Assembly (NCBI GenBank): GCA_946886925.1
Contig: CAMPJQ010000059.1
Coordinates: 1 to 9,826, forward strand
Origin: an uncultured Terrimonas sp.
Lineage (GTDB): Bacteria > Bacteroidota > Bacteroidia > Chitinophagales > Chitinophagaceae
Direction of reading: 5' to 3'
Length of the DNA: 9,826 bases
Positions 1 to 6,337 of this stretch are shown in pieces. The notes below the pieces were generated by a model, which saw only the letters and a list, made by a program, of their open reading frames with translations, was not told the DNA's origin and did not search any database. Both the position numbers and the translations under genes were made by a program. Position 1 is the first letter of the stretch. Every line of letters begins with the position of its first letter.

Positions 1-145
1 ATCTATCCCGGCAGTTTGGGATAGTTTTGTTTACCTTTTTACCACTTTTGGCGTTATCTGCCAGCAATCCGCCTGAAAAGGCTTTGCAAAAAAAGTAATT
101 CATTTTTTTTCATATCCCGGTACCGCAACATTGCCCTTGCGAAAA
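1..145. other. Left-edge intergenic region, possibly with the 3' end of a plus-strand gene
   Basis: No complete gene fits here. One plus-strand frame is open from base 3 to a TAA at 96-98 and reads as a hydrophobic stretch (FGIVLFTFLPLLALSA) followed by a charged tail ending in LQKK. That could be the C-terminus of a membrane protein entering from the left, but about 31 codons are too few to establish coding. The same DNA contains an inverted repeat (listed separately) that would be a terminator if the frame is not coding. TATCCCGG occurs twice, at 4-11 and 113-120, and CGGTACCG at 118-125 is a perfect 8-bp palindrome. The region lies just downstream of the radical SAM gene. Confidence 0.3.
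3..30 (+). terminator. Possible intrinsic terminator hairpin
   Basis: CTATCCC at 3-9 pairs with GGGATAG at 18-24, giving a 7-bp stem with an 8-base loop. On the plus strand it is followed by TTTTGTTT and, further on, another T run, the layout of a Rho-independent terminator for a plus-strand gene ending left of the window. The alternative is that this stretch codes for the end of a membrane protein. Sequence left of base 1 would decide. Confidence 0.35.
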
Positions 146-1447
146 TCAACGCGCAAAATCCATCTCGTAATTCCCCTTAATCCTTTCCATCGGGGGATTA
201 AAATAACCGAATTTCAAATCGGGAAATTCTTCACGGACGAGTGACATCAATTGTTTTACACCCAGACATTCACCGGTTTCATGGGCGCCAATTTTACCCA
301 TGTACCAGTCGGGGTCTATATTGAAATTACGCCACTGGATCATGTTCAAACCCGTATCCTTAATCAACTGCCTTAATGCTTCATACTCTTCCACACTGTC
401 GGTCATCCCGGGAAAAACAAAATAATTAATAGATGTCCACCCACCATAGCTGCGCACCACTTTCAAACTTTCCACGATGTCTTCAAAAACGTAATTATTC
501 GGCCGGTAATATGGTTCATAAATGTGCTTGCGTGCCGAATTGGTGCTTACCCTTATACTGTTCAACCCCGCTTCGCACAATGCTTTTACCGCAGCGGGTT
601 TGGATCCGTTGGTATTGATGTTGATGCTTCCATTGGGGGTGTGCCTGCGTATTTCGGCAATGGCTTTACTTATGGTTTCCCACATTAGCAGCGGCTCGCC
701 CTCGCAGCCTTGGCCAAAGCTCACCAAAGGAAAAGGGGCCGTTTGCAGGTGCGGCACGGTGAATTCAACAATTTCTTCCGGTGTGGGTTTAAAACTAAGG
801 CGATCCTGTGTGGAAGTTATGCTTTCTTCCTGCGGTTGAAAGGAGATACAGCCAATACAATTGGCGTTGCATGCGGGCGAAGATGGAACCGGGCATTCCC
901 ATCTTCCAATAAAATAATTTCTCGCAGCGGGGCAGTGGTAGGTGAGACAGCAATTTTCGGCCAAATGCTTTACCAAACGGTTATGCGGGTAAGCCTGCAG
1001 CAAAGTGTCAACGCCTTTGTGAATAAGAGTGTCATCATAACCACTGCATTCCTGCCTTATATCCTGTTCAATGCGCACAGCAGGAACATAAAACTGATCG
1101 TTGAGCCATGCCGCGGCAGTGTAACAAAACAAAGGCAACACCGGCGCATCGGGCTGCGTTTCGTATGCTGCCAGGTATAAGCCGGTATGTGCAGGCGGAA
1201 TAAAAGCAGCTACAGCCCATCCTTTTTCACACAAACGCATTTCACCTGTTTGGGTATCAATACCTATCCCCCTCCGGCCCGGCAGTTCGTATAATGAACC
1301 GCCATCGGGCAATGCTATCCAATCTTCAACCGGCACGGCCACTGCATCCCAGCCGGTTCTGCCAACAGCATACAGTGAGACATCTTCAAAAATATCTCCA
1401 TTGCCGTTGGAGTATAAAACATATGGTGATTGCTGTAACACTGCCAT
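146..1447 (-). CDS. Radical SAM enzyme of unknown substrate, downstream of ftsY
   Basis: The 433-residue protein carries the radical SAM signature C193-x3-C197-x2-C200, which binds the [4Fe-4S] cluster that cleaves S-adenosylmethionine. GQGCEGEPLL (245-254) fits the position of the family's glycine-rich SAM-binding motif, though it contains an extra cysteine, C248. The core runs from about 180 to 433. A domain of about 160 residues that I do not recognise precedes it. Between the two lies a cysteine-rich stretch (C166, C167, C172, C185) that may hold metal or structure the linker. There is no C-terminal SPASM-type cysteine cluster and no MTTase or TRAM domain, so it is not RimO or MiaB. The ATG lies 8 bp after the ftsY stop, so the two are almost certainly co-transcribed. 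The substrate cannot be predicted; a role in RNA or protein modification is only suggested by the operon. Confidence 0.85.
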   Translation of the reverse strand: MAVLQQSPYVLYSNGNGDIFEDVSLYAVGRTGWDAVAVPVEDWIALPDGGSLYELPGRRGIGIDTQTGEMRLCEKGWAVAAFIPPAHTGLYLAAYETQPDAPVLPLFCYTAAAWLNDQFYVPAVRIEQDIRQECSGYDDTLIHKGVDTLLQAYPHNRLVKHLAENCCLTYHCPAARNYFIGRWECPVPSSPACNANCIGCISFQPQEESITSTQDRLSFKPTPEEIVEFTVPHLQTAPFPLVSFGQGCEGEPLLMWETISKAIAEIRRHTPNGSININTNGSKPAAVKALCEAGLNSIRVSTNSARKHIYEPYYRPNNYVFEDIVESLKVVRSYGGWTSINYFVFPGMTDSVEEYEALRQLIKDTGLNMIQWRNFNIDPDWYMGKIGAHETGECLGVKQLMSLVREEFPDLKFGYFNPPMERIKGNYEMDFAR

Positions 1448-1455
1448 CAGCTTTA

Positions 1456-2430
1456 TTAATCGGTTTTTGAATGGTTAAGACTAAAAAGACTATCCACAAA
1501 TTCATGCTTATCAAACACCAGCAGGTCTTCCATTTTTTCACCCACGCCAATAAATTTTACCGGTATCTGAAACTGGTGGGCTATTGACAAAACCACTCCG
1601 CCTTTAGCCGTGCCGTCTAATTTGGTGATGGTAAGCGCTGAAACATCAGTTGCTGCTGTAAAATGTTTTGCCTGTTCCAATGCATTTTGTCCTGTTGACC
1701 CATCCAGTACCAACATTACTTCATGAGGTGCTTCGGGAATCACTTTTTGTATCACCCTTTTTATTTTACTCAATTCTTCCATTAAGTGCGCCTTATTGTG
1801 CAAACGTCCGGCCGTGTCAATTAAAATTACATCACTATTTCGTGAAACACCGCTGGTTACCGTATCAAAAGCAACAGACGCAGGGTCGCTGCCCATTTCT
1901 TTTTTCACAATGGGTACCCCTGCCCTCTCACTCCATATCGTTAACTGGTCAACAGCCGCAGCCCTGAATGTATCAGCCGCGCCGAGTAAAACAGACTTAC
2001 CTGCTTTTTTAAAATTATGCGCCAGCTTACCAATAGTGGTGGTTTTTCCAACGCCATTTACACCTACTACCAGTATAACATAGGGCTTTGCGGGCAGTTC
2101 AGTATTAAAACCGTAGGCATTTTTTTCGGATACTGCAACCAGTATGGCTTCTATTTCCTGCTGTAAAATGGTATTGAGCTCCGAAGTATTAAGATATTTG
2201 TCTTTCGCAACACGGCTCTCAATACGTTCGATGATTTTAACGGTAGTATCCAGGCCTACATCGGCCGTTATCAATGCCTCTTCCAACTCATCCAGCACAT
2301 CTTCGTCAACGGTACTCTTGCCCGCAATCGCTTTGGTTATTTTGGACAAAAAACTCTCCTTCGTTTTTTGCAGGCCTTCATCTAAGCTCTCCTTTTCTTT
2401 TTTACCGAATAGTTTCCCAAAAAATCCCAT
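1456..2430 (-). CDS. ftsY: Signal recognition particle receptor GTPase FtsY
   Basis: FtsY is the membrane-associated receptor that docks SRP-ribosome-nascent chain complexes and delivers them to the SecYEG translocon, with reciprocal GTP hydrolysis between FtsY and Ffh. The 324-residue protein shows the whole NG core: a helical N domain (about 20-100), the P-loop GVNGVGKT (123-130), DTFRAAA (153-159), DTAGR (205-209), the guanine-specificity motif TKLDG (269-273) and the closing GVGEKMEDL (295-303). The long acidic A domain of E. coli FtsY is absent; only a short basic amphipathic start (GFFGKLFGKKEK) precedes N, which probably serves as the membrane-binding helix. It belongs to the rpmB operon but is separated from the upstream GNAT gene by a 160-bp repeat-containing spacer, so an internal promoter is possible. 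Confidence 0.97.
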   Translation of the reverse strand: MGFFGKLFGKKEKESLDEGLQKTKESFLSKITKAIAGKSTVDEDVLDELEEALITADVGLDTTVKIIERIESRVAKDKYLNTSELNTILQQEIEAILVAVSEKNAYGFNTELPAKPYVILVVGVNGVGKTTTIGKLAHNFKKAGKSVLLGAADTFRAAAVDQLTIWSERAGVPIVKKEMGSDPASVAFDTVTSGVSRNSDVILIDTAGRLHNKAHLMEELSKIKRVIQKVIPEAPHEVMLVLDGSTGQNALEQAKHFTAATDVSALTITKLDGTAKGGVVLSIAHQFQIPVKFIGVGEKMEDLLVFDKHEFVDSLFSLNHSKTD

Positions 2431-2475
2431 AAAATTAATTTAATGCCATCAACAATAAGATGCTGAAAAAAGCAC

Positions 2476-2525
2476 CAAGAACCCAATCACAAGAACCAAA
2501 CAAATTTCAAATCTCAAATTTTAAA
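2476..2525. repeat. AT-rich intergenic repeat with 7-bp periodicity
   Basis: CAAGAACC occurs at 2476-2483 and again at 2490-2497, a spacing of 14 bp. It is followed by three tandem CAAATYT heptamers at 2501-2507, 2508-2514 and 2515-2521. Read as one block, the stretch is a degenerate heptamer ladder in the leader of ftsY. On the transcribed strand the units read AAATTTG or AGATTTG, so they carry TTTG boxes like those in Bacteroidota promoters. To the right, CAGCC (2555-2559) and GGCTG (2569-2573) can form a short hairpin between the GNAT stop and the repeat. No coding sequence is evident in this spacer. Confidence 0.6.
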
Positions 2526-2590
2526 TCCTCTAATGTGCTGTCTGCATCTCGTACCAGCCCCCGCTCACGGCTGATTGCTGCAGCTAACAC

Positions 2591-3121
2591 CTAATAATAA
2601 AGATCCAAACGCATTAAAAAGTCATCCTGTTCCATATCTTCTCCATAACTGAATATGGCTGTTTCATACACAACAAATCCTGCCTTTTGATAAAACTGAA
2701 TGGCTTTATGATTGTGCTGCCACACCTGCAGCCATATTATATCAAATTTTTCTCTAAGGGCAACCTGCTTGCATTTTTCCATCATCTCCTTACCCACTTT
2801 CACCCCCTGGTATTCTTTCAAAACATATATCCGCTCCACTTCTATTCCTCTTTTGCCGGGTAGCCCTTTCGCCATCCTGTCGTACCGTAGTTTGGTAAAC
2901 GCTACCGGCTCATCATTAATAAAGCCTATATAAAAGCAGGAAAGCGGGTTAACCAATTCCTCCCTGATGTTTTCCGGTGAAATTTTTTTTTCTACATACT
3001 CCTGAACCGCGGTATGGCTACTGATTTCCGAATAAGTTTCGGCGAACGTTTTTTTTCCAAGTTCTACAATAACCCGGCAATCTTCTTTTGTGGCTTTCCG
3101 TATATGAATAATATTATCCAT
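2591..3121 (-). CDS. GNAT family N-acetyltransferase, PaiA-like
   Basis: A GCN5-related acetyltransferase, transferring acetyl from acetyl-CoA to an amine. The acetyl-CoA-binding motif A is VERIYVLKEYQGVKVGKEMM, with the Q-x-x-x-x-G pyrophosphate loop, and motif B is IWLQVWQHNHKAIQFYQKAGF. Preceding residues such as FYIGFINDEPVAFTKLRY and the whole layout resemble Bacillus PaiA, a spermine/spermidine N-acetyltransferase, so a polyamine-like substrate is possible but unproven. I chose the ATG at 3121 (176 residues) because family members begin just before the first strand, IRKAT. An in-frame ATG at 3148 would add nine residues. The gene lies 3' of bL38 in the ribosomal operon and before ftsY, a position usually empty in related genomes, which suggests a lineage-specific insertion. 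Confidence 0.85.
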   Translation of the reverse strand: MDNIIHIRKATKEDCRVIVELGKKTFAETYSEISSHTAVQEYVEKKISPENIREELVNPLSCFYIGFINDEPVAFTKLRYDRMAKGLPGKRGIEVERIYVLKEYQGVKVGKEMMEKCKQVALREKFDIIWLQVWQHNHKAIQFYQKAGFVVYETAIFSYGEDMEQDDFLMRLDLYY

Positions 3122-3195
3122 GCAATTACTTAAAATAACAAAAGCCATCGCGACAGTATCGTGACAGCTCTTTATTTACTTTTACCGGTACCCTT

Positions 3196-3369
3196 TTATT
3201 TCTGAGCCAGGAACTCTTTAATTTTATCCTTATGCACGATAGATTCTTTAAAAGTATATGCTCCGGATTTGGGGCTACGTACCGCACGTACCACTTTTGT
3301 CCAGTTCTTTGAGTCAGCGGCAGACTTCTGGTCTTTTGCTTTTATAGCGGTTTTAGCTGCTTTTGCCAT
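3196..3369 (-). CDS. DUF4295 family small ribosomal protein (bL38 type)
   Basis: I translated this 57-residue frame by hand. It starts MAKAAKTAIKAKD, contains KVVRAVRSPKSGAYTFKESI and ends KIKEFLAQK before TAA. That is the pattern of the DUF4295 family, a very basic, Bacteroidota-restricted protein encoded between rpmG and ftsY. To my knowledge it is the protein seen in the Flavobacterium johnsoniae large ribosomal subunit and named bL38; I state that equivalence from memory. Expected location is the 50S subunit. It lies 77 bp after rpmG and 47 bp before the longer GNAT start, in the same orientation. Its length and composition match the family well, so a real gene is likely despite its size. 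Confidence 0.88.
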   Translation of the reverse strand: MAKAAKTAIKAKDQKSAADSKNWTKVVRAVRSPKSGAYTFKESIVHKDKIKEFLAQK

Positions 3370-3446
3370 AATTCTGTTTTGAACATTTTTAAATTAACCC
3401 GTAAACCTGTGAAAGTTTCCAAACATTCACATGCAATACAGTGATA

Positions 3447-3629
3447 TTATTTGATCTCTTTGTGAACGGTAACCTTCTTTAAAATAGGGTTAAGTTTTTT
3501 TAACTCTAAGCGTTCAGGGGTGTTTTTTTTATTTTTGGTAGTGATGTAACGGCTGGTTCCTGCCTGACCACTGTTTTTGTGTTCAGTACACTCCAGAATC
3601 ACCTGTACCCTGTTACCTTTCTTAGCCAT
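3447..3629 (-). CDS. rpmG: 50S ribosomal protein bL33
   Basis: A 60-residue basic protein starting [17 protein letters not shown], with [29 protein letters not shown] and ending VTVHKEIK, the standard bL33 outline. It binds 23S rRNA near the E site of the large subunit. Only one cysteine is present, so this is the zinc-free (C-minus) form rather than the four-cysteine zinc-ribbon form. The start lies 23 bp after the rpmB stop, and the rpmB-rpmG pair is one of the most conserved ribosomal gene pairs. No Shine-Dalgarno sequence precedes the ATG, as is usual in this phylum. Confidence 0.96.
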   Translation of the reverse strand: MAKKGNRVQVILECTEHKNSGQAGTSRYITTKNKKNTPERLELKKLNPILKKVTVHKEIK

Positions 3630-3652
3630 TGCTTATAAATTTTAAATTATTA

Positions 3653-3889
3653 TCAGATTTTTTCTCCCTGCGCCCGCAACTCCTTTACTATAGTATACAA
3701 CCCTTTTTTATTGATGGTTCTTAACCCTTCAGTAGAAGTTTTAAGGGTAATCCACTTATCTTCTTCTGCCAGGAAAAAACGTTTGGTTTGCAGATTGGGT
3801 AAAAACCTGCGCTTTGTTTTTATATTCGAGTGCGATACACGATTTCCTGTTATGGGAACTTTACCTGTAACCTGACATACTCTGGCCAT
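3653..3889 (-). CDS. rpmB: 50S ribosomal protein bL28
   Basis: A 78-residue protein starting [22 protein letters not shown], followed by [16 protein letters not shown] and a C-terminal [13 protein letters not shown] segment (here [17 protein letters not shown]), which is diagnostic of bL28 of the large ribosomal subunit. The frame is open further upstream to an ATG at 3940, but the family begins at MARV, so the start is placed at 3889. A longer start would run through the promoter at 3911-3941. It is the first gene of the minus-strand operon rpmB-rpmG-bL38-GNAT-ftsY-radical SAM. It lacks the second CxxC half of zinc-binding bL28 forms. Confidence 0.96.
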   Translation of the reverse strand: MARVCQVTGKVPITGNRVSHSNIKTKRRFLPNLQTKRFFLAEEDKWITLKTSTEGLRTINKKGLYTIVKELRAQGEKI

Positions 3890-3910
3890 AATCCTATTTT
3901 TTTGGGACGG

Positions 3911-3941
3911 CAAAGTTCCGTAAAATATCATTACTATCAAA
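3911..3941 (-). promoter_or_regulatory. Promoter of the rpmB operon (Bacteroidota -33/-7 type)
   Basis: On the minus strand TTTG (3941-3938) is followed by exactly 19 bp and then GAACTTTG (3918-3911). This fits the Bacteroidota consensus TTTG-N19-TAnnTTTG, with a G instead of the first T of the -7 box. Transcription would start around 3904, leaving a leader of about 15 nt before the rpmB ATG at 3889. The spacing and position make this the best-supported promoter in the window. Confidence 0.65.
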
Positions 3942-4210
3942 AAAGATTTTACCTGTTTTGGGGTAATTCTGCCGAAATTAGTGCATTTAGGGTACTTTGA
4001 GATAATAATCGCCCCTTAAACCAGTATCTATGAACCCAATCAGCAGCCCAGGAACTGAAATTTGAGCATAAATGATAAAAAGAACAATAACATTTATCAG
4101 AGGGCCGGGTACAAGCAAGGAGGAGTGAATTTTTATGAGATGGGTGATGGACGTGGTATTAAAACTATTGCTTTTAACTGCCCGGTCTGTTAACTTTCTT
4201 TACTAACACT
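3942..4210. other. Divergent intergenic region between rpmB and glnS
   Basis: Most of the 351-bp gap between rpmB and glnS has no recognisable gene. It holds the rpmB promoter at its left end and the glnS promoter at its right end. Between them is an AAGGAGGAG sequence at 4117-4125 before a 23-codon ORF (listed separately). A possible long-range stem pairs CAGA (4098-4101) plus CCGGG (4105-4109) with CCCGG (4181-4185) plus TCTG (4186-4189), enclosing most of that ORF. I see no tRNA, riboswitch or convincing terminator. Confidence 0.5.
4135..4206 (+). CDS. Possible 23-residue leader ORF before glnS
   Basis: ATG at 4135 opens a 23-codon frame, beginning MRWVMDVVLKLLLLTAR and ending SVNFLY at TAA 4204-4206, five bases before the glnS -7 box. 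A strong Shine-Dalgarno-like AAGGAGGAG lies nine bases upstream, notable in a phylum whose ribosomes hide their anti-SD sequence and whose genes mostly lack such sites. The peptide is hydrophobic in its middle and contains no Gln codons, so a classical glutamine attenuator is unlikely. I see no good promoter upstream. It could equally be chance. Confidence 0.2.
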   Translation: MRWVMDVVLKLLLLTARSVNFLY

Positions 4211-4218
4211 TACATTTG
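4211..4218 (+). promoter_or_regulatory. glnS promoter -7 element
   Basis: TACATTTG matches the Bacteroidota -7 consensus TAnnTTTG exactly and lies 22 bp before the glnS ATG, predicting a leader of roughly 16 nt. The -33 region about 19 bp upstream (TGTT at 4188-4191) is a poor match to TTTG, so strength is uncertain. Confidence 0.55.
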
Positions 4219-4240
4219 TGCCCTAAACGAATAAGCAGCA

Positions 4241-5905
4241 ATGACTGAAGAAAAAGGGCTCAATTTTATTGAGGATATTGTTGAAGAAGATTTAAAAAAT
4301 GGCAAATACGCGCAAATCGTTACCCGCTTTCCGCCCGAACCCAATGGCTATCTTCATATAGGACATGCTTCCAGTATTTGTCTGAATTTTGGATTAACAG
4401 AAAAATACGGCGGATATACCAATCTCCGTTTTGATGATACCAACCCGGTAACGGAAGAAACCGAATACGTAGACAGTATTAAAGAAGATGTAAAATGGCT
4501 TGGCTTTGAATGGAAGCATGAATTGTATGCCTCCGACTACTTTGATACGCTTTACCATTTTGCCATTGATCTTATAAAAAAAGAACTTGCTTACGTTGAC
4601 GACAGCAGTTCTGAAGAAATAGCCGCTTTAAAGGGAACACCTACAGAACCTGGAAAAAACAGTGTTTATCGCAACCGTTCCGTTCAGGAAAACCTGGATC
4701 TGTTTGAAGGGATGAAAAACGGAGAATTTAAGGATGGCAGTAAAACACTGAGGGCTAAAATTGACATGGCGCATATCAATATGCTCATGCGCGACCCTGT
4801 ATTATACCGGATTAAACATGCACATCATCACCGCACCGGCGACAAATGGTGCATTTACCCCATGTATGATTTTGCGCATGGCCAAAGCGACAGCATTGAA
4901 GAAGTAACCCATTCAGTTTGTACGCTTGAATTTGTGCCCCACCGGGAATTGTACAACTGGCTGATTGAAAAGTTAGAAATCTTTCCTTCCAAACAATATG
5001 AATTTGCCCGCCGCAATTTAACCTATACCATAACCAGCAAACGAAAATTGCTCCAACTGGTGAATGAAAATCATGTAGACGGGTGGGATGACCCCCGCAT
5101 GACGACCATTAGCGGTATGCGCCGCAGGGGATTTACTCCCGAAAGCATACGTGATTTTTGCACCCGGATAGGTGTAGCTAAAAGGGAAAATTTGGTGGAT
5201 ATGAGTTTGCTGGAATATTGTGTAAGAGAACATCTCAATAAGATCGCTGTTCGCCGTATGGCAGTACTGGACCCTGTAAAATTAATAATCACCAATTACC
5301 CCGAAGGTCAAACAGAAGAAGTTTTCAGTGAAAATAACCCTGAAGCAGAAAATAATGGAGGAACAAGGCCGGTTATTTTTTCAGGAGAACTATGGATAGA
5401 GCGGGAAGATTTTATGGAAGCGCCTGCAAAAAAATGGTTCAGACTGGCGCCCGGAGCCATGGTGCGCCTTAAAAGCGCTTATATCGTAAAATGCGAAGAC
5501 TGCGTTAAGGACGATGCAGGCCATGTTACAGCCATTCGTTGCAGCTATATTCCGGAAAGCAAAAGTGGTAACGATGTTTCCGGCATACGTGCAAAAGGAA
5601 CCATTCACTGGATAAGCACAGCGCATGCAGCAGAAGCAGAGGTAAGGCTATACGACAGATTGTTTACAGCGGAAAATCCTGCTGTTGAGGAAGGAGATTT
5701 TACTTCATATATCAACCAAAATTCTCTTCAAATTATTAAAAAGGCATACATTGAAGCGTCTCTGAAAGGCGCCGTTGAGGGAGAAAAATTTCAGTTTATC
5801 CGCAAAGGCTATTTTACGCCCGATAAACATTCATCCCCCGGGCGCCTGGTATTTAACAGAACAGTTACTTTAAAAGATACCTGGGCCAAAGAAAGCAAAA
5901 AATAA
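4241..5905 (+). CDS. glnS: Glutaminyl-tRNA synthetase
   Basis: GlnRS charges tRNA-Gln with glutamine in the cytoplasm using ATP. The 554-residue length equals that of E. coli GlnRS. The class I catalytic domain shows [13 protein letters not shown] (31-43) with the HIGH signature H39-I-G-H42, FDDTNP (64-69), the acceptor-binding region ending near VCTLEF (226-231), and the KMSKS loop as TSKRK (265-269), with Thr where E. coli has Met. The two beta-barrel anticodon-binding domains follow from about 340, including KGTIHWIS (452-459), a GlnRS hallmark that separates it from GluRS. The gene stands alone between divergent rpmB and a convergent small ferredoxin gene. GlnRS presence implies direct charging of tRNA-Gln rather than dependence on the GatCAB amidation route. 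Confidence 0.96.
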   Translation: MTEEKGLNFIEDIVEEDLKNGKYAQIVTRFPPEPNGYLHIGHASSICLNFGLTEKYGGYTNLRFDDTNPVTEETEYVDSIKEDVKWLGFEWKHELYASDYFDTLYHFAIDLIKKELAYVDDSSSEEIAALKGTPTEPGKNSVYRNRSVQENLDLFEGMKNGEFKDGSKTLRAKIDMAHINMLMRDPVLYRIKHAHHHRTGDKWCIYPMYDFAHGQSDSIEEVTHSVCTLEFVPHRELYNWLIEKLEIFPSKQYEFARRNLTYTITSKRKLLQLVNENHVDGWDDPRMTTISGMRRRGFTPESIRDFCTRIGVAKRENLVDMSLLEYCVREHLNKIAVRRMAVLDPVKLIITNYPEGQTEEVFSENNPEAENNGGTRPVIFSGELWIEREDFMEAPAKKWFRLAPGAMVRLKSAYIVKCEDCVKDDAGHVTAIRCSYIPESKSGNDVSGIRAKGTIHWISTAHAAEAEVRLYDRLFTAENPAVEEGDFTSYINQNSLQIIKKAYIEASLKGAVEGEKFQFIRKGYFTPDKHSSPGRLVFNRTVTLKDTWAKESKK

Positions 5906-5940
5906 CAGGTCATTGCATTTTGCTTTAACCGCGTATCTGT

Positions 5941-6198
5941 TCAGACTTTTTCCGGATCTTTCACTGCATCATAATTGTTATGGTAACTCAATGCGCCGCT
6001 GGGACATTTTTTTACCTGTTCTATAATTGCACTTGTATCGCTTCCTTGCGGTTTTATCCATGGCCTTTCACGCGGATTAAATACCCCGGGCAGGCCTGTT
6101 GCCTCCTTCCAGCAAACCGTGGAGTGGATGCAGAAAGCGGGCTTCCATACAATCGTTATCTCTCCATTCGTATATTTTTTTGTGATGTTTTTTTCCAT
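5941..6198 (-). CDS. YjdI-like divergent 4Fe-4S mono-cluster protein
   Basis: This 85-residue protein fits the Fer4_19 family (E. coli YjdI). The N-terminal half has TIVWKPAFCIHSTVCWKE with C23-x5-C29, then the conserved VFNPRERPWIKP (39-50), and near the end KKCPSGALSY with C65. YjdI has the same three cysteines, so the fourth cluster ligand is uncertain. It probably carries one iron-sulfur cluster and transfers electrons, but no partner is known. The E. coli gene neighbours an acetyltransferase gene; here it sits alone between glnS (convergent, 35 bp away) and gpmA (139 bp upstream, same strand). It could be read from gpmA or from its own promoter near 6255-6262. Confidence 0.85.
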   Translation of the reverse strand: MEKNITKKYTNGEITIVWKPAFCIHSTVCWKEATGLPGVFNPRERPWIKPQGSDTSAIIEQVKKCPSGALSYHNNYDAVKDPEKV

Positions 6199-6230
6199 AT
6201 AAACAGTGATATTGTTTGAACAGCTATTGT

Positions 6231-6262
6231 AACCCTAAAATTTATGCAGGGTTTCAAAATAC
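6231..6262 (-). promoter_or_regulatory. Inverted repeat and possible promoter before the YjdI-like gene
   Basis: AACCCT (6231-6236) and AGGGTT (6248-6253) form a 6-bp stem with an 11-base loop. Directly upstream on the minus strand GTATTTTG (6262-6255) resembles a -7 box, one base short of TAnnTTTG. The repeat would sit at the transcription start or in the leader of the YjdI-like gene, so it may be an operator or an mRNA hairpin. There is no T run on the minus strand, so it does not look like a gpmA terminator. Confidence 0.25.
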
Positions 6263-6337
6263 CTTTTACACGATTTGACCTTATTGGTGATTGATTGTTT
6301 GGTTGATTTCAATACGCTGACTGCTGCTAGCTCATGG

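Noticed and set aside
710..1180. Plus-strand open frame of 156 codons opposite the radical SAM gene
   Set aside because: It runs antisense to a gene with clear conserved motifs, its translation is low-complexity and matches nothing I recognise, and no promoter precedes it.
2144..2443. Plus-strand frame of 99 codons opposite ftsY, serine-rich
   Set aside because: It is the reverse shadow of the acidic and lysine-rich N domain of FtsY; the Ser and Leu runs come from complemented codons.
2434..2505. Minus-strand mini-ORF of about 22 codons just before ftsY with a hydrophobic translation
   Set aside because: It has no ATG at its start, is bounded by a TGA inside the heptamer repeat, and its composition comes from that repeat.
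3890..3940. Extended 95-residue version of bL28 starting at 3940
   Set aside because: The extra 17 residues are not ribosomal-protein-like, and the extension covers the -33/-7 promoter elements.
3438..6219. Near-identical 17-mers: ACAGTGATATTATTTGA at 3438-3454 and ACAGTGATATTGTTTGA at 6203-6219
   Set aside because: One copy overlaps the rpmG stop and the other lies before the YjdI-like gene. By rough estimate a single 16/17 match in AT-rich DNA of this length is not surprising, and no flanking similarity extends it.
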